Numbered from the stretch's first letter, positions 1-19,257 are shown. The stretch: 64,000 nucleotides of DNA from SYFI01 sp046095485 (GCA_046095485.1 JBJTJN010000027.1:1-64000), one strand, 5' to 3'. A program made the numbers and translations. The notes: a model not told the origin generated them from the sequence alone.

Positions 1-12
1 CCCGTCGCGGGC

Positions 13-32
13 GCGCCCCGAAACCGGGGCGC
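13..32 (+). terminator. Hairpin upstream of rpoB (terminator or attenuator candidate)
   Basis: An 8-bp perfect GC stem (GCGCCCCG / CGGGGCGC) encloses the loop AAAC. No T-run follows. It lies about 195 nt before the rpoB start and could end the preceding transcription unit or act in the rpoB leader. The rest of 33-227 shows no convincing -10/-35 pair and no other gene. Confidence 0.4.
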
Positions 33-227
33 ACGTGCCGCGAAGGTGTCTGCTGCACGTGCCGCCGTCGCCGCCCCTTGCGCCCACTGCCCGGCGCGGC
101 GTCGCACGGTGGTCGCGTACGACGTGCCCGAACCGCTGCCCGCTCACATATTCCGCGTCTTCGCGCCTGCGGCGCCCGCTGCCGCATGCCCGTACATCAC
201 CGAGCTCACGTCAGGAGGCTCTGCGAC

Positions 228-8575
<8,348 letters not shown>

Positions 8576-8592
8576 TCGCGCAGCGGGGGGGT

Positions 8593-8619
8593 CGCCGCCG
8601 GGATCACGTCCCGGCGGCG
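8593..8619. terminator. Hairpin between rpoC and convergent membrane gene
   Basis: An 11-bp perfect stem (8593-8603 with 8609-8619) has the 5-nt loop TCACG. It starts 18 nt after the rpoC stop and includes the stop codon of the convergent minus-strand gene. The T-rich side is weak. The position suggests a terminator for rpoBC that may serve both directions. Confidence 0.6.
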
Positions 8620-9392
8620 GTCTCCTGCTTCTTCTTGCGGTGGCGCTGCCAGAACCACGTGGGCACGCGGTGGTCGCCCGGGTAGCGGGCCTCAGAGCGG
8701 GTCATGCGGCGCACGCCGTAGAACTTGCGCGCCCACCACGAGCTGGGGCGGGCCAGGCGCACGGCACCGATGAAGGCCAGCGGCCAGAAGAGGAAGCCCA
8801 CGAAGGCGAAGGTCCATTTCCCCTTGAGGAACGTGACCACGCAGAAGGTCGCCGCGAGGATGTGCCAGGTGCCGACGATCCAGTTGCCCGTGATGTCCGA
8901 GTTGTTCCAGATGTCCACCCAGAACGGGATTCCCAGCGCGGCCAGCGCCAGCACCGCGAGCAGCACGATCACGGCATCCACCGACCGCCGGCCCTCCTTC
9001 GACCAGTACACGTCCTTCAGCGTGAGCCACAGGGCGAACTCGTCGAGGGTGAGCGCCGCGCCGATGCCGAAGAACGTGGGCACGATGAGCCCCGCCAAGC
9101 CACCGGGCTGCCAGTCGATGGCGATTCCCACCGTGCCCGTGACCAGCAGCAGGATGATTCCCGGCACCAGGTGATGGATGTGCGTTCCGCCCACCGAGAC
9201 GTCGCCGAACGGGCCCTTGCCATGCTTGATCGACCACGTGATGCCGCGCGTGATGAGGAAGGTCACGAGGAACGCCACCAGGGCGATCTGGATCGTGCCG
9301 ATGCCCGTCTGGCGCACGCGCTCCTGGAAGGCGTCCACCACGGGGAACGACTCCGACCAGAAGTCGGCGGGAATGAGGATGAGGGGGCCCAT
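8604..9392 (-). CDS. Integral membrane protein with HIHH motif, function unknown
   Basis: This 262-aa protein has roughly six to seven hydrophobic segments, beginning around residues 33-50 (IQIALVAFLVTFLI). A loop with GTHIHHLVPG at about residues 69-78 and an acidic-aromatic segment (ALTLDEFALWL) lie at the membrane boundaries, which could suggest metal or substrate binding. The C-terminus is very basic and cytosolic-looking, with the run RHRKKK. I cannot assign a named family. The ATG has no Shine-Dalgarno site, but TAGGGT lies 8 nt upstream (9401-9406), as in several leaderless-looking genes here. It converges on rpoC. Confidence 0.8.
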   Translation of the reverse strand: MGPLILIPADFWSESFPVVDAFQERVRQTGIGTIQIALVAFLVTFLITRGITWSIKHGKGPFGDVSVGGTHIHHLVPGIILLLVTGTVGIAIDWQPGGLAGLIVPTFFGIGAALTLDEFALWLTLKDVYWSKEGRRSVDAVIVLLAVLALAALGIPFWVDIWNNSDITGNWIVGTWHILAATFCVVTFLKGKWTFAFVGFLFWPLAFIGAVRLARPSSWWARKFYGVRRMTRSEARYPGDHRVPTWFWQRHRKKKQETAAGT

Positions 9393-9452
9393 GGGCGCCT
9401 ACCCTAGCGGCGTCGGGCGGGGATCACGCGCGGGCGTGCACGCACCGGGCGG

Positions 9453-10226
9453 TCAGCCCGGGAAGCGCACGTGCAGGTGGTCGTCGTGGTTCGGCCACCG
9501 CACCACCACGCCGGCCGGCCCGCGCAGGTCGAGCGACGGACCGATGAGCACCAGGTCGGCTCCCTGCGCCACCAGGCGGTCGATCACCTGCTGGGTGAGC
9601 GCCCGGTCGTAGTTGCCGGGGTTGGCGGCGCCGCGCTCGCGATCGCGGCGCGGCAGCCGGATGTCCACGTCGAGCCCGTTCTGGTGCGACGAGTGCCCGT
9701 CGATGCGGCCGCCGCTCCGGCGCGAGAGGTCGCCGATGCCCAGCGGCCCGGCGCCCGGGTTGGCCTTCGCCCACCATGCGCCGAGCTCCACCACCTCGCG
9801 CACCAGGCGCGCGGTGCCCCAGCGCGTCTCGAGCCCGCCCGGCTCGCGCTGGGTGCGCGGGTCGTACGTGTAGTAGCCGGTGCCCGATGCCGGCAGCCGC
9901 ACGGCACCCGTCAGGCGCCCGCCATTGGGCGAGCCGTCCGGCACGCTCTCGCGCCAGTCGATGATCGCCCCGCCGTCCTCGCCCGTCACCTCGATGGTCT
10001 GCGGCACCAGCACGGGCTCCCTGGGGATCACCATGTTCACGGGGGCCTGCGGCACCGGCTGGCTGGGCACCTCGCGGTCGGGCAGGGCCGCGGCGAGCGG
10101 CACCGAGCACGCGAGAAGGCCCACGAGGCCGATCCACATGGCGCGACCGCGCCGGCCGTGGCGGGCCTCGCGGCGGCGGCCGCAGGCCGCGCAGGGGCAG
10201 GGCGAATTGAGCAGTGGGCGGGGCAT
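9453..10226 (-). CDS. MepA-like (peptidase M74) murein endopeptidase, exported
   Basis: The 257-aa product matches the LAS metallopeptidase fold of penicillin-insensitive murein endopeptidase, which cleaves the D-Ala-mDAP cross-link. Likely zinc ligands are H181 and D188 in GHSSHQNGLDVDI and H252 in HDDHLHVRF. A hydrophobic segment at residues 31-48 would be a signal peptide or anchor. It is preceded by a Cys- and Arg-rich stretch, unusual for a signal peptide. A start at the internal ATG (10139, residue 30) would give a cleaner signal peptide. The longer start is supported by TAGCGT 9 nt upstream (10236-10241) without a Shine-Dalgarno site. The role in cell wall remodelling is inferred from the family. 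Confidence 0.85.
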   Translation of the reverse strand: MPRPLLNSPCPCAACGRRREARHGRRGRAMWIGLVGLLACSVPLAAALPDREVPSQPVPQAPVNMVIPREPVLVPQTIEVTGEDGGAIIDWRESVPDGSPNGGRLTGAVRLPASGTGYYTYDPRTQREPGGLETRWGTARLVREVVELGAWWAKANPGAGPLGIGDLSRRSGGRIDGHSSHQNGLDVDIRLPRRDRERGAANPGNYDRALTQQVIDRLVAQGADLVLIGPSLDLRGPAGVVVRWPNHDDHLHVRFPG

Positions 10227-10348
10227 GGGGAGGGCACGCTAGGTGCGCCGCCCGCCCGCGTGGGAAATGCCCGTTTCGGGCTCGGTGCGTCGACGCTTGC
10301 GACCGATCTCCTTCCCCGCTCGCGGCGCTGTCCTACGATCGCCACATC

Positions 10349-11107
10349 GTGTCCCGGCTTGCTCGTCCCGTCATCCTCATTCCCCTGATCATCGCCCTCG
10401 TGCTGATCGGGCTCGGGGCCTGGTGGTGGTCGCAGGCCGGCAGCAGCACGCCGGTGTCCGAGCAGGCCGCGAGCCGTGATTACGGGTCGGATACGGCGCC
10501 CGCCGTGGCCGGTGCCCCGCGGTCGGGCGTGTGGACCTACCGTGCCTCCGGCGACGAGACCGTGGGCATCGGGCCCGTCACGATCGATCGCCGCCTGCCC
10601 GCCGAGGCGCAGATCGTGGTGCGGTCGGCCCCGAAGGGCTTCTGGCGCACGCTGGCGCTGAGCGAGGAGCACGTGGAGGCATCGCGACTGCGCGTCACGC
10701 CTGCCGGCGAGCGCCTCGAGGAGCGCGTGACGAGCGTGAAGGTCACCGGCCTGGGGCGCGACGACCGCCAGATGCTGAAGCCCCCGCCGCTGGTCTACCC
10801 CGCGGCCATGGAGCCGGGTGATTCGTGGACCGAGCGCTACATGATGGACGAGGTGCGGGTGGTCACGCGGGCCCGGGTGCTCCGGGCCGATGCCCTCGAT
10901 GTCGACGGCACGCAGGTGCGCGTGCTGGTGATCGACAAGCGCGGCACCGTGACGGGGCCCCTCGCGGGCACGCGCAATGACCGCGTGTGGTGGTCACCCG
11001 AGCTCGAGATGCCCGTGAGGTGGGTGATGCACACCGAGCTCGATGGCTTCGCGTCGCTGCGCACCGACGCCGACCTGGTGCTCACCCGCCCGGCGCCGAC
11101 GTCGTGA
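10349..11107 (+). CDS. Membrane-anchored protein of unknown function
   Basis: A 252-aa protein begins with a short basic stretch, then one hydrophobic helix (about residues 7-24, VILIPLIIALVLIGLGAWWW), followed by a soluble, probably beta-rich extracellular domain. I recognise no catalytic motif. The GTG start at 10349 fits the N-terminal anchor. TACGAT at 10334-10339 lies 9 nt upstream and there is no Shine-Dalgarno site, which suggests a leaderless message. It overlaps ecfT by the 4-nt GTGA arrangement, so it is probably co-translated with the transporter component. A substrate-binding or accessory role is possible but unproven. Confidence 0.75.
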   Translation: MSRLARPVILIPLIIALVLIGLGAWWWSQAGSSTPVSEQAASRDYGSDTAPAVAGAPRSGVWTYRASGDETVGIGPVTIDRRLPAEAQIVVRSAPKGFWRTLALSEEHVEASRLRVTPAGERLEERVTSVKVTGLGRDDRQMLKPPPLVYPAAMEPGDSWTERYMMDEVRVVTRARVLRADALDVDGTQVRVLVIDKRGTVTGPLAGTRNDRVWWSPELEMPVRWVMHTELDGFASLRTDADLVLTRPAPTS

Positions 11108-12009
11108 GCGCGCCCGTCGCGGGCGACCGCGCGCCGCTGCCCGTGGTGCTACTGGTGCTGGCCGCCGGGGTGCTGGCCTTCACCACCGACCAGCCGCTGG
11201 TGCTCGCCGCCCTGGCCGTGGGCGCCATCGTGCTGCTTCGCATGGCGCCCGGCAGCCCCGGACGCCTGGTGGTGGTGGCCGCGTTGGTGTCGGCCATCGG
11301 GGTGTTCCTGCTCACTCCGCTGGTGTCGGGACAGGGCGACCTGGTGCTCGTGGACATCCCCGTGCCGCCGCCGCTCAGCGGCGAGATCACGGCCGAGGAA
11401 CTCGTGGCCGGGGCCGCGGCCGCCCTGCGGGTGCTCGCCACCATCGCGCTCGCCGCCGCGCTGTTCGCATGGGCCGACCCCGACCGCATGCTGGCCGGCC
11501 TCGGGCGCGTGGCCCCGCGATCTGCCCTGGTATCGGCCCTGGCCGCGCGCCTGGTGCCGACCATGCGCCGCGACGCCCGGGCCATCGCCGAGACGGCCCG
11601 GCTGCGCGGGGTGGGGCTCACCACCGGATCGCGCATGCAGCGGGCACGCGCGGCCGCACCACTGGCGCTCCCGCTGGTGGGATCGGCCCTCGAGCGCGGC
11701 CTCGATGCCGCCGAGGCCATGGCCGCGCGCGGGTATGGCGAGGGGCGCCGCACGCGCCTCCCCGAGCGCCCGCGCGACGTCGGCGAGAACGTCACGCTGG
11801 GAATGTCGGTGCTGCTCGCCGGGGTGGTCGCGTGGGCCATCGCGGCCGGAGCCATCGGCTTCACGTTCTATCCGGTGCTCGGTCCGGTGCTCACCTGGCA
11901 GGCCCTCGTGCTGTCGGCGGCGGCGCTGCTGGCCCTTGTGGGCTCTGCGGTGGCGCTTTCGCGCGCCGGATCGCGCCCGAGCGGTGTTGGACGGCCCTAT
12001 TCGCCGTGA
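11104..12009 (+). CDS. Energy-coupling factor transporter T component (CbiQ/EcfT family)
   Basis: This 301-aa membrane protein has about six hydrophobic helices. It carries the cytosolic coupling motif of EcfT proteins, visible around ALERGLDAAEAMAARGYG, which in the family contacts the EcfA ATPases. The GTG start overlaps the upstream stop. No EcfA ATPase and no S component lies next to it; the only S component in the window is bioY at 55399. It could serve several S components as a shared module. The 3' end of the gene holds the promoter for rpsL. Confidence 0.85.
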   Translation: MSAPVAGDRAPLPVVLLVLAAGVLAFTTDQPLVLAALAVGAIVLLRMAPGSPGRLVVVAALVSAIGVFLLTPLVSGQGDLVLVDIPVPPPLSGEITAEELVAGAAAALRVLATIALAAALFAWADPDRMLAGLGRVAPRSALVSALAARLVPTMRRDARAIAETARLRGVGLTTGSRMQRARAAAPLALPLVGSALERGLDAAEAMAARGYGEGRRTRLPERPRDVGENVTLGMSVLLAGVVAWAIAAGAIGFTFYPVLGPVLTWQALVLSAAALLALVGSAVALSRAGSRPSGVGRPYSP

Positions 12010-12015
12010 TACGGT
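11987..12015 (+). promoter_or_regulatory. Candidate promoter of rpsL-rpsG(-fusA)
   Basis: TTGGAC (11987-11992) and TACGGT (12010-12015) are separated by 17 nt, a good housekeeping-sigma spacing. The promoter overlaps the last codons and stop of ecfT. It predicts a leader of about 55 nt before the rpsL GTG at 12076. Confidence 0.6.
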
Positions 12016-12075
12016 CCCGGACCGCTCGCCCGCCGGGGCGACCGATTCGACACGCCCACAGTCCGGAAGAGGCTC

Positions 12076-12447
12076 GTGCCAACGATCAACCAGATGGTCC
12101 GCAAGGGCCGCAAGCCCAAGGCGACCAAGACCTCCACGCCCGCCCTGCGCGGGGCCCCGCAGAAGCGCGGGGTGTGCACGAGGGTCTACACCACCACCCC
12201 GAAGAAGCCGAACTCGGCGCTGCGCAAGGTGGCGCGCGTGCGGCTCACCAACGGGATGGAGGTCACGAGCTACATCCCCGGCGAGGGCCACAACCTCCAG
12301 GAGCACTCCGTGGTGCTCGTGCGCGGAGGCCGCGTGAAGGACCTTCCGGGCGTCCGGTACAAGGTCATCCGCGCCGCGCTCGACACCGCAGGCGTTTCCG
12401 ACCGCAAGCAGGCGCGCTCGAAGTACGGCGCCAAGACACCGAAGTAG
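12076..12447 (+). CDS. rpsL: 30S ribosomal protein S12
   Basis: S12, 123 aa, forms part of the decoding centre. The sequence keeps KKPNSALRK and PGEGHNLQEHS, and the GRVKDLPGVRYK loop with the aspartate that is methylthiolated in many bacteria. Lysines at the classical streptomycin-resistance positions are unchanged. The start is GTG with GGAAGAGG at 12065-12072. It is the first gene of the str cluster here. Confidence 0.98.
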   Translation: MPTINQMVRKGRKPKATKTSTPALRGAPQKRGVCTRVYTTTPKKPNSALRKVARVRLTNGMEVTSYIPGEGHNLQEHSVVLVRGGRVKDLPGVRYKVIRAALDTAGVSDRKQARSKYGAKTPK

Positions 12448-12451
12448 GCAG

Positions 12452-12922
12452 ATGCCCCGCCGCGCAGCAATCACACGCCGTCCGCTCATCCCGGACCCCG
12501 TCTACGACAACGTCGTCGTGACGCAGCTCATCAACAAGGTCCTCTCGGCCGGCAAGAAGTCGGTGGCCGAGCGCACCGTGTACGACGCGCTCGAGCGCAT
12601 TCGCGAGCGCACCGGTCGCGACCCCGTGCAGGTGATGGAGGAGGCCATCCGCAACGTCACGCCGGCGCTCGAGGTGAAGAGCCGCCGCGTGGGTGGCGCC
12701 ACCTACCAGGTGCCCATCGAGGTGCCGTCGCGCCGCGGCCGCACCCTGGCCATCCGGTGGATCGTGCTCTTCGCGCGGCAGCGCCGCGAGAAGCAGATGA
12801 GCGAGCGCCTCGCCAACGAGCTGCTCGACGCCCTCGGTTCGCAGGGCGGCGCCTTCAAGCGCAAGGATGACCTCTACCGGATGGCGCAGGCCAACAAGGC
12901 CTTCGCGCACTACCGCTGGTAG
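12452..12922 (+). CDS. rpsG: 30S ribosomal protein S7
   Basis: S7, 156 aa, is the usual length for this 16S rRNA-binding assembly initiator. Typical segments are PDPVYDN, VGGATYQVPIEVP and the C-terminal KRKDDLYRMAQANKAFAHYRW region. The ATG lies 4 nt after the rpsL stop. In many bacteria S7 is the translational repressor of the str operon; no mimic site was identified here. Confidence 0.98.
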   Translation: MPRRAAITRRPLIPDPVYDNVVVTQLINKVLSAGKKSVAERTVYDALERIRERTGRDPVQVMEEAIRNVTPALEVKSRRVGGATYQVPIEVPSRRGRTLAIRWIVLFARQRREKQMSERLANELLDALGSQGGAFKRKDDLYRMAQANKAFAHYRW

Positions 12923-12930
12923 CGCCCGTT

Positions 12931-12952
12931 CCCCGGCCGAATCCGGCCGGGG
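12931..12952 (+). terminator. Hairpin between rpsG and fusA
   Basis: A 9-bp perfect GC stem (CCCCGGCCG / CGGCCGGGG) has the loop AATC. No T-run follows. It sits 8 nt after the rpsG stop in a 104-nt gap and could be a partial terminator that sets the ratio of fusA to rpsLG, or an mRNA-processing or stabilising structure. Confidence 0.4.
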
Positions 12953-13026
12953 TGGGCTTGCATACAGAGAGACGTCGCGGGGGAGTCGGTTCCCCGTGCC
13001 ACATCGTTACGGACAGGTGAGATTCA

Positions 13027-15117
<2,091 letters not shown>

Positions 15118-15140
15118 CGCCCGCCGCAGCATGATGTTCC

Positions 15141-15168
15141 CGGGGGGCCGCTTTCACGCGGCCCCCCG
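15141..15168. terminator. Terminator between fusA and convergent oxidoreductase
   Basis: An 11-bp stem (CGGGGGGCCGC at 15141-15151 with its complement at 15158-15168) has the loop TTTCAC. It lies midway between the two convergent stops, 23 nt after fusA, so it can terminate both transcripts. Confidence 0.7.
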
Positions 15169-15179
15169 TCGTTCGCGCC

Positions 15180-17861
15180 CTACTCGTGCAGCAGGCGGTC
15201 CAGGTGCACGGCGGGGTGATCGGCGTGCCGGCCGGTGAGGTCACGGATCTGCTCGCGGCAGCTCACGCCCGCGGCCACCATCGGGGCTCCTGAGGCGCGC
15301 ACCTCGGGCGCCAGGCCGTCCTCGCCGATGAGGCGCGACACCTCGGGATGCAGGTAGCCGAAGGCGCCGGCCATGCCGCAGCAGCCGGCATCGGTGGCAT
15401 GCGCGCCCGGTCCCATGGCGGCAACGGCCGCGGTGTCGCCGTCGGCGCGGGCGTGGCAGTGGCGGTGCACCAGCGGGGCGTCGCGCATGCCGGGCACCTC
15501 GAGGCCCAGGTCCACCACCGCCTGCTCGAACGAGACCACGGCATCGGCCACCCACTGGGCGCGGGGGTCATCGGGCAGCACCCACGGAAGGTCGGACGCC
15601 AGCATCGACAGGCACGAGGGCTCGAGCACCACGATGGGGTGCCCCGCCATGGCGTAGGGCGCGAGCGCGCGCAGCACCTTGAGCCCCTGCGCGCGGGCCA
15701 GGTCGGGCATGCCCTGCGACAGCGCGGGGCGGCCGCAGCACCCACCCGAGAGCACCTCGGCGCGCGCGCCCGCGGCGCCGAGCACGCGCACGGCGGCGTC
15801 ACCGATCGGCGGGTGCAGGAAGCGCGTCCAGGTGTCGGCGAACAGGCCGATCGGGGTGCCGTGGCCCGTGGGCGCGGGCGGGCGCCACTCGCGCACGGGC
15901 ACCGGGGCCTCACGGCCCAGGCGCCCCTGCGCCAGGCCGGCCATGCGCCGGGCCAGGCGCGGCGACCGTGATCCGGCCCGCATGAGGTCGTGAGCGTGGG
16001 CGGCGGCCAGCACGGCGGGGGAGGGGCGCTGCTCGGCGTGCCGGTGCACCATGGCCTCCACCTTCAGGCGCGACATGTCCACGCCGGCCGGGCACTCGGT
16101 GGCGCAGGCCCGGCACGACAGGCACAGGTCGAGCGCCTCGGCCAAGCCCGGGTCGGCAAGGCCCAGGTCGAGGTTGCCCTCGATCGCGGCGCGCAGCAGC
16201 ACGGCGCGCCCGCGGGTGGAGTGCCGCTCGTCATGCAGTGCCTGGTACGACGGGCACATCACGGCATCCGACCGGCGGCACTGGCCGTTGCCGTTGCAGG
16301 CCTCGGCCGCGCGCTGCAGGCCGCCCACGGCGTCGAACGACACCGCGGTGCTGATGTGGCGCAGGGGAGGGGACGCCGCGATGCGCAGCCCCTCATCCAG
16401 CGGATCGGGGTCGGTGATGATGCCCGGGTTGAGGATGCCCGCGGGGTCGAGCGCGCGCTTGACCTCGTCGAAGCGCCTGAGCAGGTCGGCGTCGTACATG
16501 CGCGGCAGCAGCTCGCCGCGCAGGCGCCCGTCGCCGTGCTCGCCCGACAGCGATCCACCATGCGCGGCCACGATGTCGGCTACGGCCTCGGCCACCCGTC
16601 GCACCTGTGCCGGGGCACCCGGCTGGCGCAGGTCGACCATCGGGCGGATATGCAGGCAGCCCACGCTCGCGTGGCCGTACCAGACCGCATCGCCCATGCC
16701 CTCCTCGGCCAGCACTGCGCGCACCTCGCGCGCGAACGACTCCAGGGCCTCGGGCGGCACGGCCGGGTCCTCGATGAAGGGGATGGGCTTCTCGTCGCCC
16801 TCGGTGCGAAGCGCGCGGGCGATTCCGGTGCGCCGGATCGTCCACACCGCGGCCTGGTCGCCCGGGTCGTCGATCACCGTGGCGCCCGCCAGCGCCCGGG
16901 CCTTCCCCGTGGCCTCACCCACCTCGCCCGAGTACTCCACCACCAGCATCGCGGGGGCTCGCCCCACGATCCCCAGCAGCGCGCGCTCGGCGGGCTGGCG
17001 ATTGGAGGGATCCACCAGCGAGGCATCCATGAGCTCGATGGCCGATGGACCGGTGCCGATGAGGCCGGGCACGGCGCCCAGCGCGGAGTCGACGTCGGGG
17101 TAGGGGATGATTGCCAGCGCGCGCTCCGGGGCCATCGGCAGCAGGCGCACCACAGCCGAGCGCATCACCGCCAGCGTGCCCTCGCTGCCCGAGAGGAACG
17201 CCGGCCAGTCGGGGTCGGGGCCGACCAGGCGATCAAGCGCGTACCCCGACACCCGGCGCATGAGGGCCGGAAAGCCCTGGTCGGTGGCGAGCGCCCGCGC
17301 CGCCTCGAGCGCCGGCGGCGCCTGCCCGCCCTTCGCGAGCGACGCCTGCGTGCCGTCGGCCAGCACCACGTCGAGCTCCACGAGGTTGTCGGCGGTCATG
17401 CCGTAGACGATCGACCGCGCGCCCGCGGAGTTGTTGCCGATCATCCCGCCGAGGGTGGCCCGGCTTCCGGTGGCGACGTCGGGCCCGAACATCAGCCCGT
17501 GCGCGGCGGCCGCGCGGTTGAGGTCGTCGAGCACCACGCCGGGCCCCACGCGGGCGGTCATCGATGCGGCATCCACCTCGATGTCGCGCAGGCGCGAGCA
17601 GTCGACAACCAGGCCCCGGCCCACCGACTGCCCTGCAAGGCTCGTGCCCGCACCCCGCATGGTGAGGGGTATGCCGTGCCGCGCGCAGCAATCCACGGCC
17701 AGCGCGAGGTCGTCCTCGTGCGCCGCCAGCAGTGCTCCCACGGGCACCCGGCGGTACAGGCTGGCGTCCACGGCATAGAGCTCGCGCGTGGCGGCATCGG
17801 CGCGTACATCGCCCCGTGCCTCGCGGGCGAGATCCAGCAGCGCATGGCGTGCGGTATCCAC
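15180..17861 (-). CDS. FAD-linked oxidase fused to Fe-S oxidoreductase (GlcD/GlpC-type)
   Basis: An 893-aa fusion. The first ~450 residues are an FAD-binding PCMH/VAO-type domain with GAGTSLAGQSVG and GGMIGNNSAGARS, followed by the FAD-oxidase C domain with GEHGDGR. The C-terminal part has iron-sulfur sites: a first cluster region CNGNGQCRR...MCPS, a second CLSCRACATECP, and two cysteine-rich CCG-type segments (GGCCGRP and GCCGMAG) of the GlpC/HdrB type. Members oxidise 2-hydroxy acids such as lactate, glycolate or 2-hydroxyglutarate and pass electrons to the respiratory chain; the substrate cannot be told here. The GTG start is preceded by TAGCAT at 17869-17874 (7 nt). It lies between fusA and tuf on the opposite strand, which is unusual. 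Confidence 0.88.
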   Translation of the reverse strand: MDTARHALLDLAREARGDVRADAATRELYAVDASLYRRVPVGALLAAHEDDLALAVDCCARHGIPLTMRGAGTSLAGQSVGRGLVVDCSRLRDIEVDAASMTARVGPGVVLDDLNRAAAAHGLMFGPDVATGSRATLGGMIGNNSAGARSIVYGMTADNLVELDVVLADGTQASLAKGGQAPPALEAARALATDQGFPALMRRVSGYALDRLVGPDPDWPAFLSGSEGTLAVMRSAVVRLLPMAPERALAIIPYPDVDSALGAVPGLIGTGPSAIELMDASLVDPSNRQPAERALLGIVGRAPAMLVVEYSGEVGEATGKARALAGATVIDDPGDQAAVWTIRRTGIARALRTEGDEKPIPFIEDPAVPPEALESFAREVRAVLAEEGMGDAVWYGHASVGCLHIRPMVDLRQPGAPAQVRRVAEAVADIVAAHGGSLSGEHGDGRLRGELLPRMYDADLLRRFDEVKRALDPAGILNPGIITDPDPLDEGLRIAASPPLRHISTAVSFDAVGGLQRAAEACNGNGQCRRSDAVMCPSYQALHDERHSTRGRAVLLRAAIEGNLDLGLADPGLAEALDLCLSCRACATECPAGVDMSRLKVEAMVHRHAEQRPSPAVLAAAHAHDLMRAGSRSPRLARRMAGLAQGRLGREAPVPVREWRPPAPTGHGTPIGLFADTWTRFLHPPIGDAAVRVLGAAGARAEVLSGGCCGRPALSQGMPDLARAQGLKVLRALAPYAMAGHPIVVLEPSCLSMLASDLPWVLPDDPRAQWVADAVVSFEQAVVDLGLEVPGMRDAPLVHRHCHARADGDTAAVAAMGPGAHATDAGCCGMAGAFGYLHPEVSRLIGEDGLAPEVRASGAPMVAAGVSCREQIRDLTGRHADHPAVHLDRLLHE

Positions 17862-17900
17862 GTGCCCGATGCTATGCCCGACGGCTCACCGAAGTCGCGC

Positions 17901-17928
17901 TTGCGAGCCGGCCATCGCGTGCTATGTT
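17901..17928 (+). promoter_or_regulatory. Candidate tuf promoter
   Basis: TTGCGA (17901-17906) and TATGTT (17923-17928) are separated by 16 nt; TGC precedes the -10 box, giving an extended -10. It predicts a leader of roughly 135 nt before the tuf ATG. The divergent oxidoreductase starts 40 nt away. Confidence 0.65.
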
Positions 17929-17959
17929 CCCCCGGCTCGCGAGAGCAACGGCCTTCTAG

Positions 17960-17983
17960 CGCGCGGCCAAACGTGGCCGCGCG
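17960..17983 (+). promoter_or_regulatory. Stem-loop in the tuf leader
   Basis: A 10-bp perfect stem (17960-17969 with 17974-17983) closes the tetraloop AACG. It lies about 25 nt after the predicted transcription start and 86 nt before the ATG. A few T residues follow about 15 nt later. It could be an attenuator or a stabilising 5' structure. Confidence 0.45.
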
Positions 17984-18069
17984 TTGCATGAGAGGGCCTT
18001 TTCGGAAGCACAGGCGGGCGGCGACCCCGATGGTCGCACGCCCGCTCGGACGCGCATGAGGAGCATGGG

Positions 18070-19257
18070 ATGGCGAAGGAGAAGTTCGACCGCTCGAAGC
18101 CCCACGTGAACGTGGGCACCATCGGTCACGTCGACCACGGCAAGACGACCCTCACTGCTGCCATCACCCAGACGCTCGGCCAGAAGTACGGCGGCGAGGT
18201 GCGCAGCTTCGATGAGATCGACAACGCCCCCGAGGAGCGCGAGCGCGGCATCACCATCGCGACCTCGCACGTGGAGTACGAGACGGAGGGCCGTCACTAC
18301 GCCCACGTCGACTGCCCGGGTCACGCTGACTACATCAAAAACATGATCACGGGTGCCGCCCAGATGGACGGGGCGATCCTGGTGGTGTCGGCCGCAGACG
18401 GCCCGATGCCGCAGACCCGTGAGCACATCCTGCTCGCCCGCCAGGTGGGCGTGCCGTACATCGTGGTGGCCCTCAACAAGGCCGACATGGTGGACGACGA
18501 GGAGCTGCTCGAGCTCGTGGAGCTCGAGGTCCGTGAGCTGCTCAGCGAGTACGAGTTCCCGGGTGACGACATCCCCGTCGTCAAGGTCTCGGCGCTCAAC
18601 GCCCTCAACGGCGACGCCGCAGCCCAGGAGCAGATCCTCGAGCTGATGCAGGCCGTGGACGACTACGTGCCGCTCCCCGAGCGCGACGTGGACAAGCCGT
18701 TCCTGATGCCCGTGGAGGACGTCTTCACCATCACCGGTCGCGGCACCGTCGCCACCGGTCGCGTGGAGCGCGGCATCATCAACGTCAACGACGAGGTCGA
18801 GGTCGTCGGCATGCAGGCCGAGATTGAGAAGACCGTCGTCACCGGCGTCGAGATGTTCCGCAAGCTGCTCGACCAGGGCCAGGCCGGCGACAACATCGGC
18901 GCGCTGCTGCGCGGCGTCAAGCGCGAGGACATCCAGCGCGGCCAGGTGCTCGCCGCTCCCGGCAGCATCACGCCGCACACGAAGTTCAAGGCGCAGGTGT
19001 ACGTGCTCTCCAAGGAGGAGGGCGGCCGCCACACGCCGTTCGTCAACGGCTACCGCCCGCAGTTCTACTTCCGCACGACCGACGTGACCGGCGTCATCCA
19101 GCTCCTCGACGGGGCCGAGATGATCATGCCGGGCGACAACGCCGTGCTCGAGGTGGAGCTCATCGTCCCGATCGCCATGGAGGACGGCCTCCGCTTCGCC
19201 ATTCGCGAGGGCGGCCGCACCGTGGGCGCCGGGGTCGTGGAGCAGATCCTGGAGTAG
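18070..19257 (+). CDS. tuf: Elongation factor Tu
   Basis: EF-Tu, 395 aa, delivers aminoacyl-tRNA to the ribosome. The GTPase motifs are GHVDHGKTT near residues 19-27, DCPGHADY and NKADM. Domains II and III follow at the usual length. The ATG has GAGGAG just upstream. It has its own promoter because the fusA transcript is separated from it by a convergent gene. Rapidly translated, with the strong C/G third-position bias seen throughout. Confidence 0.98.
   Translation: MAKEKFDRSKPHVNVGTIGHVDHGKTTLTAAITQTLGQKYGGEVRSFDEIDNAPEERERGITIATSHVEYETEGRHYAHVDCPGHADYIKNMITGAAQMDGAILVVSAADGPMPQTREHILLARQVGVPYIVVALNKADMVDDEELLELVELEVRELLSEYEFPGDDIPVVKVSALNALNGDAAAQEQILELMQAVDDYVPLPERDVDKPFLMPVEDVFTITGRGTVATGRVERGIINVNDEVEVVGMQAEIEKTVVTGVEMFRKLLDQGQAGDNIGALLRGVKREDIQRGQVLAAPGSITPHTKFKAQVYVLSKEEGGRHTPFVNGYRPQFYFRTTDVTGVIQLLDGAEMIMPGDNAVLEVELIVPIAMEDGLRFAIREGGRTVGAGVVEQILE

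Noticed and set aside
9424..10137. Alternative minus-strand frame over the MepA-like gene
   Set aside because: The other frame has the H-x2-H...D and HDDHLH zinc motifs; this one has none.
15990..18059. Plus-strand open frame across the oxidoreductase gene
   Set aside because: Arg/His/Gly-rich shadow; the minus-strand protein has clear FAD and Fe-S motifs.
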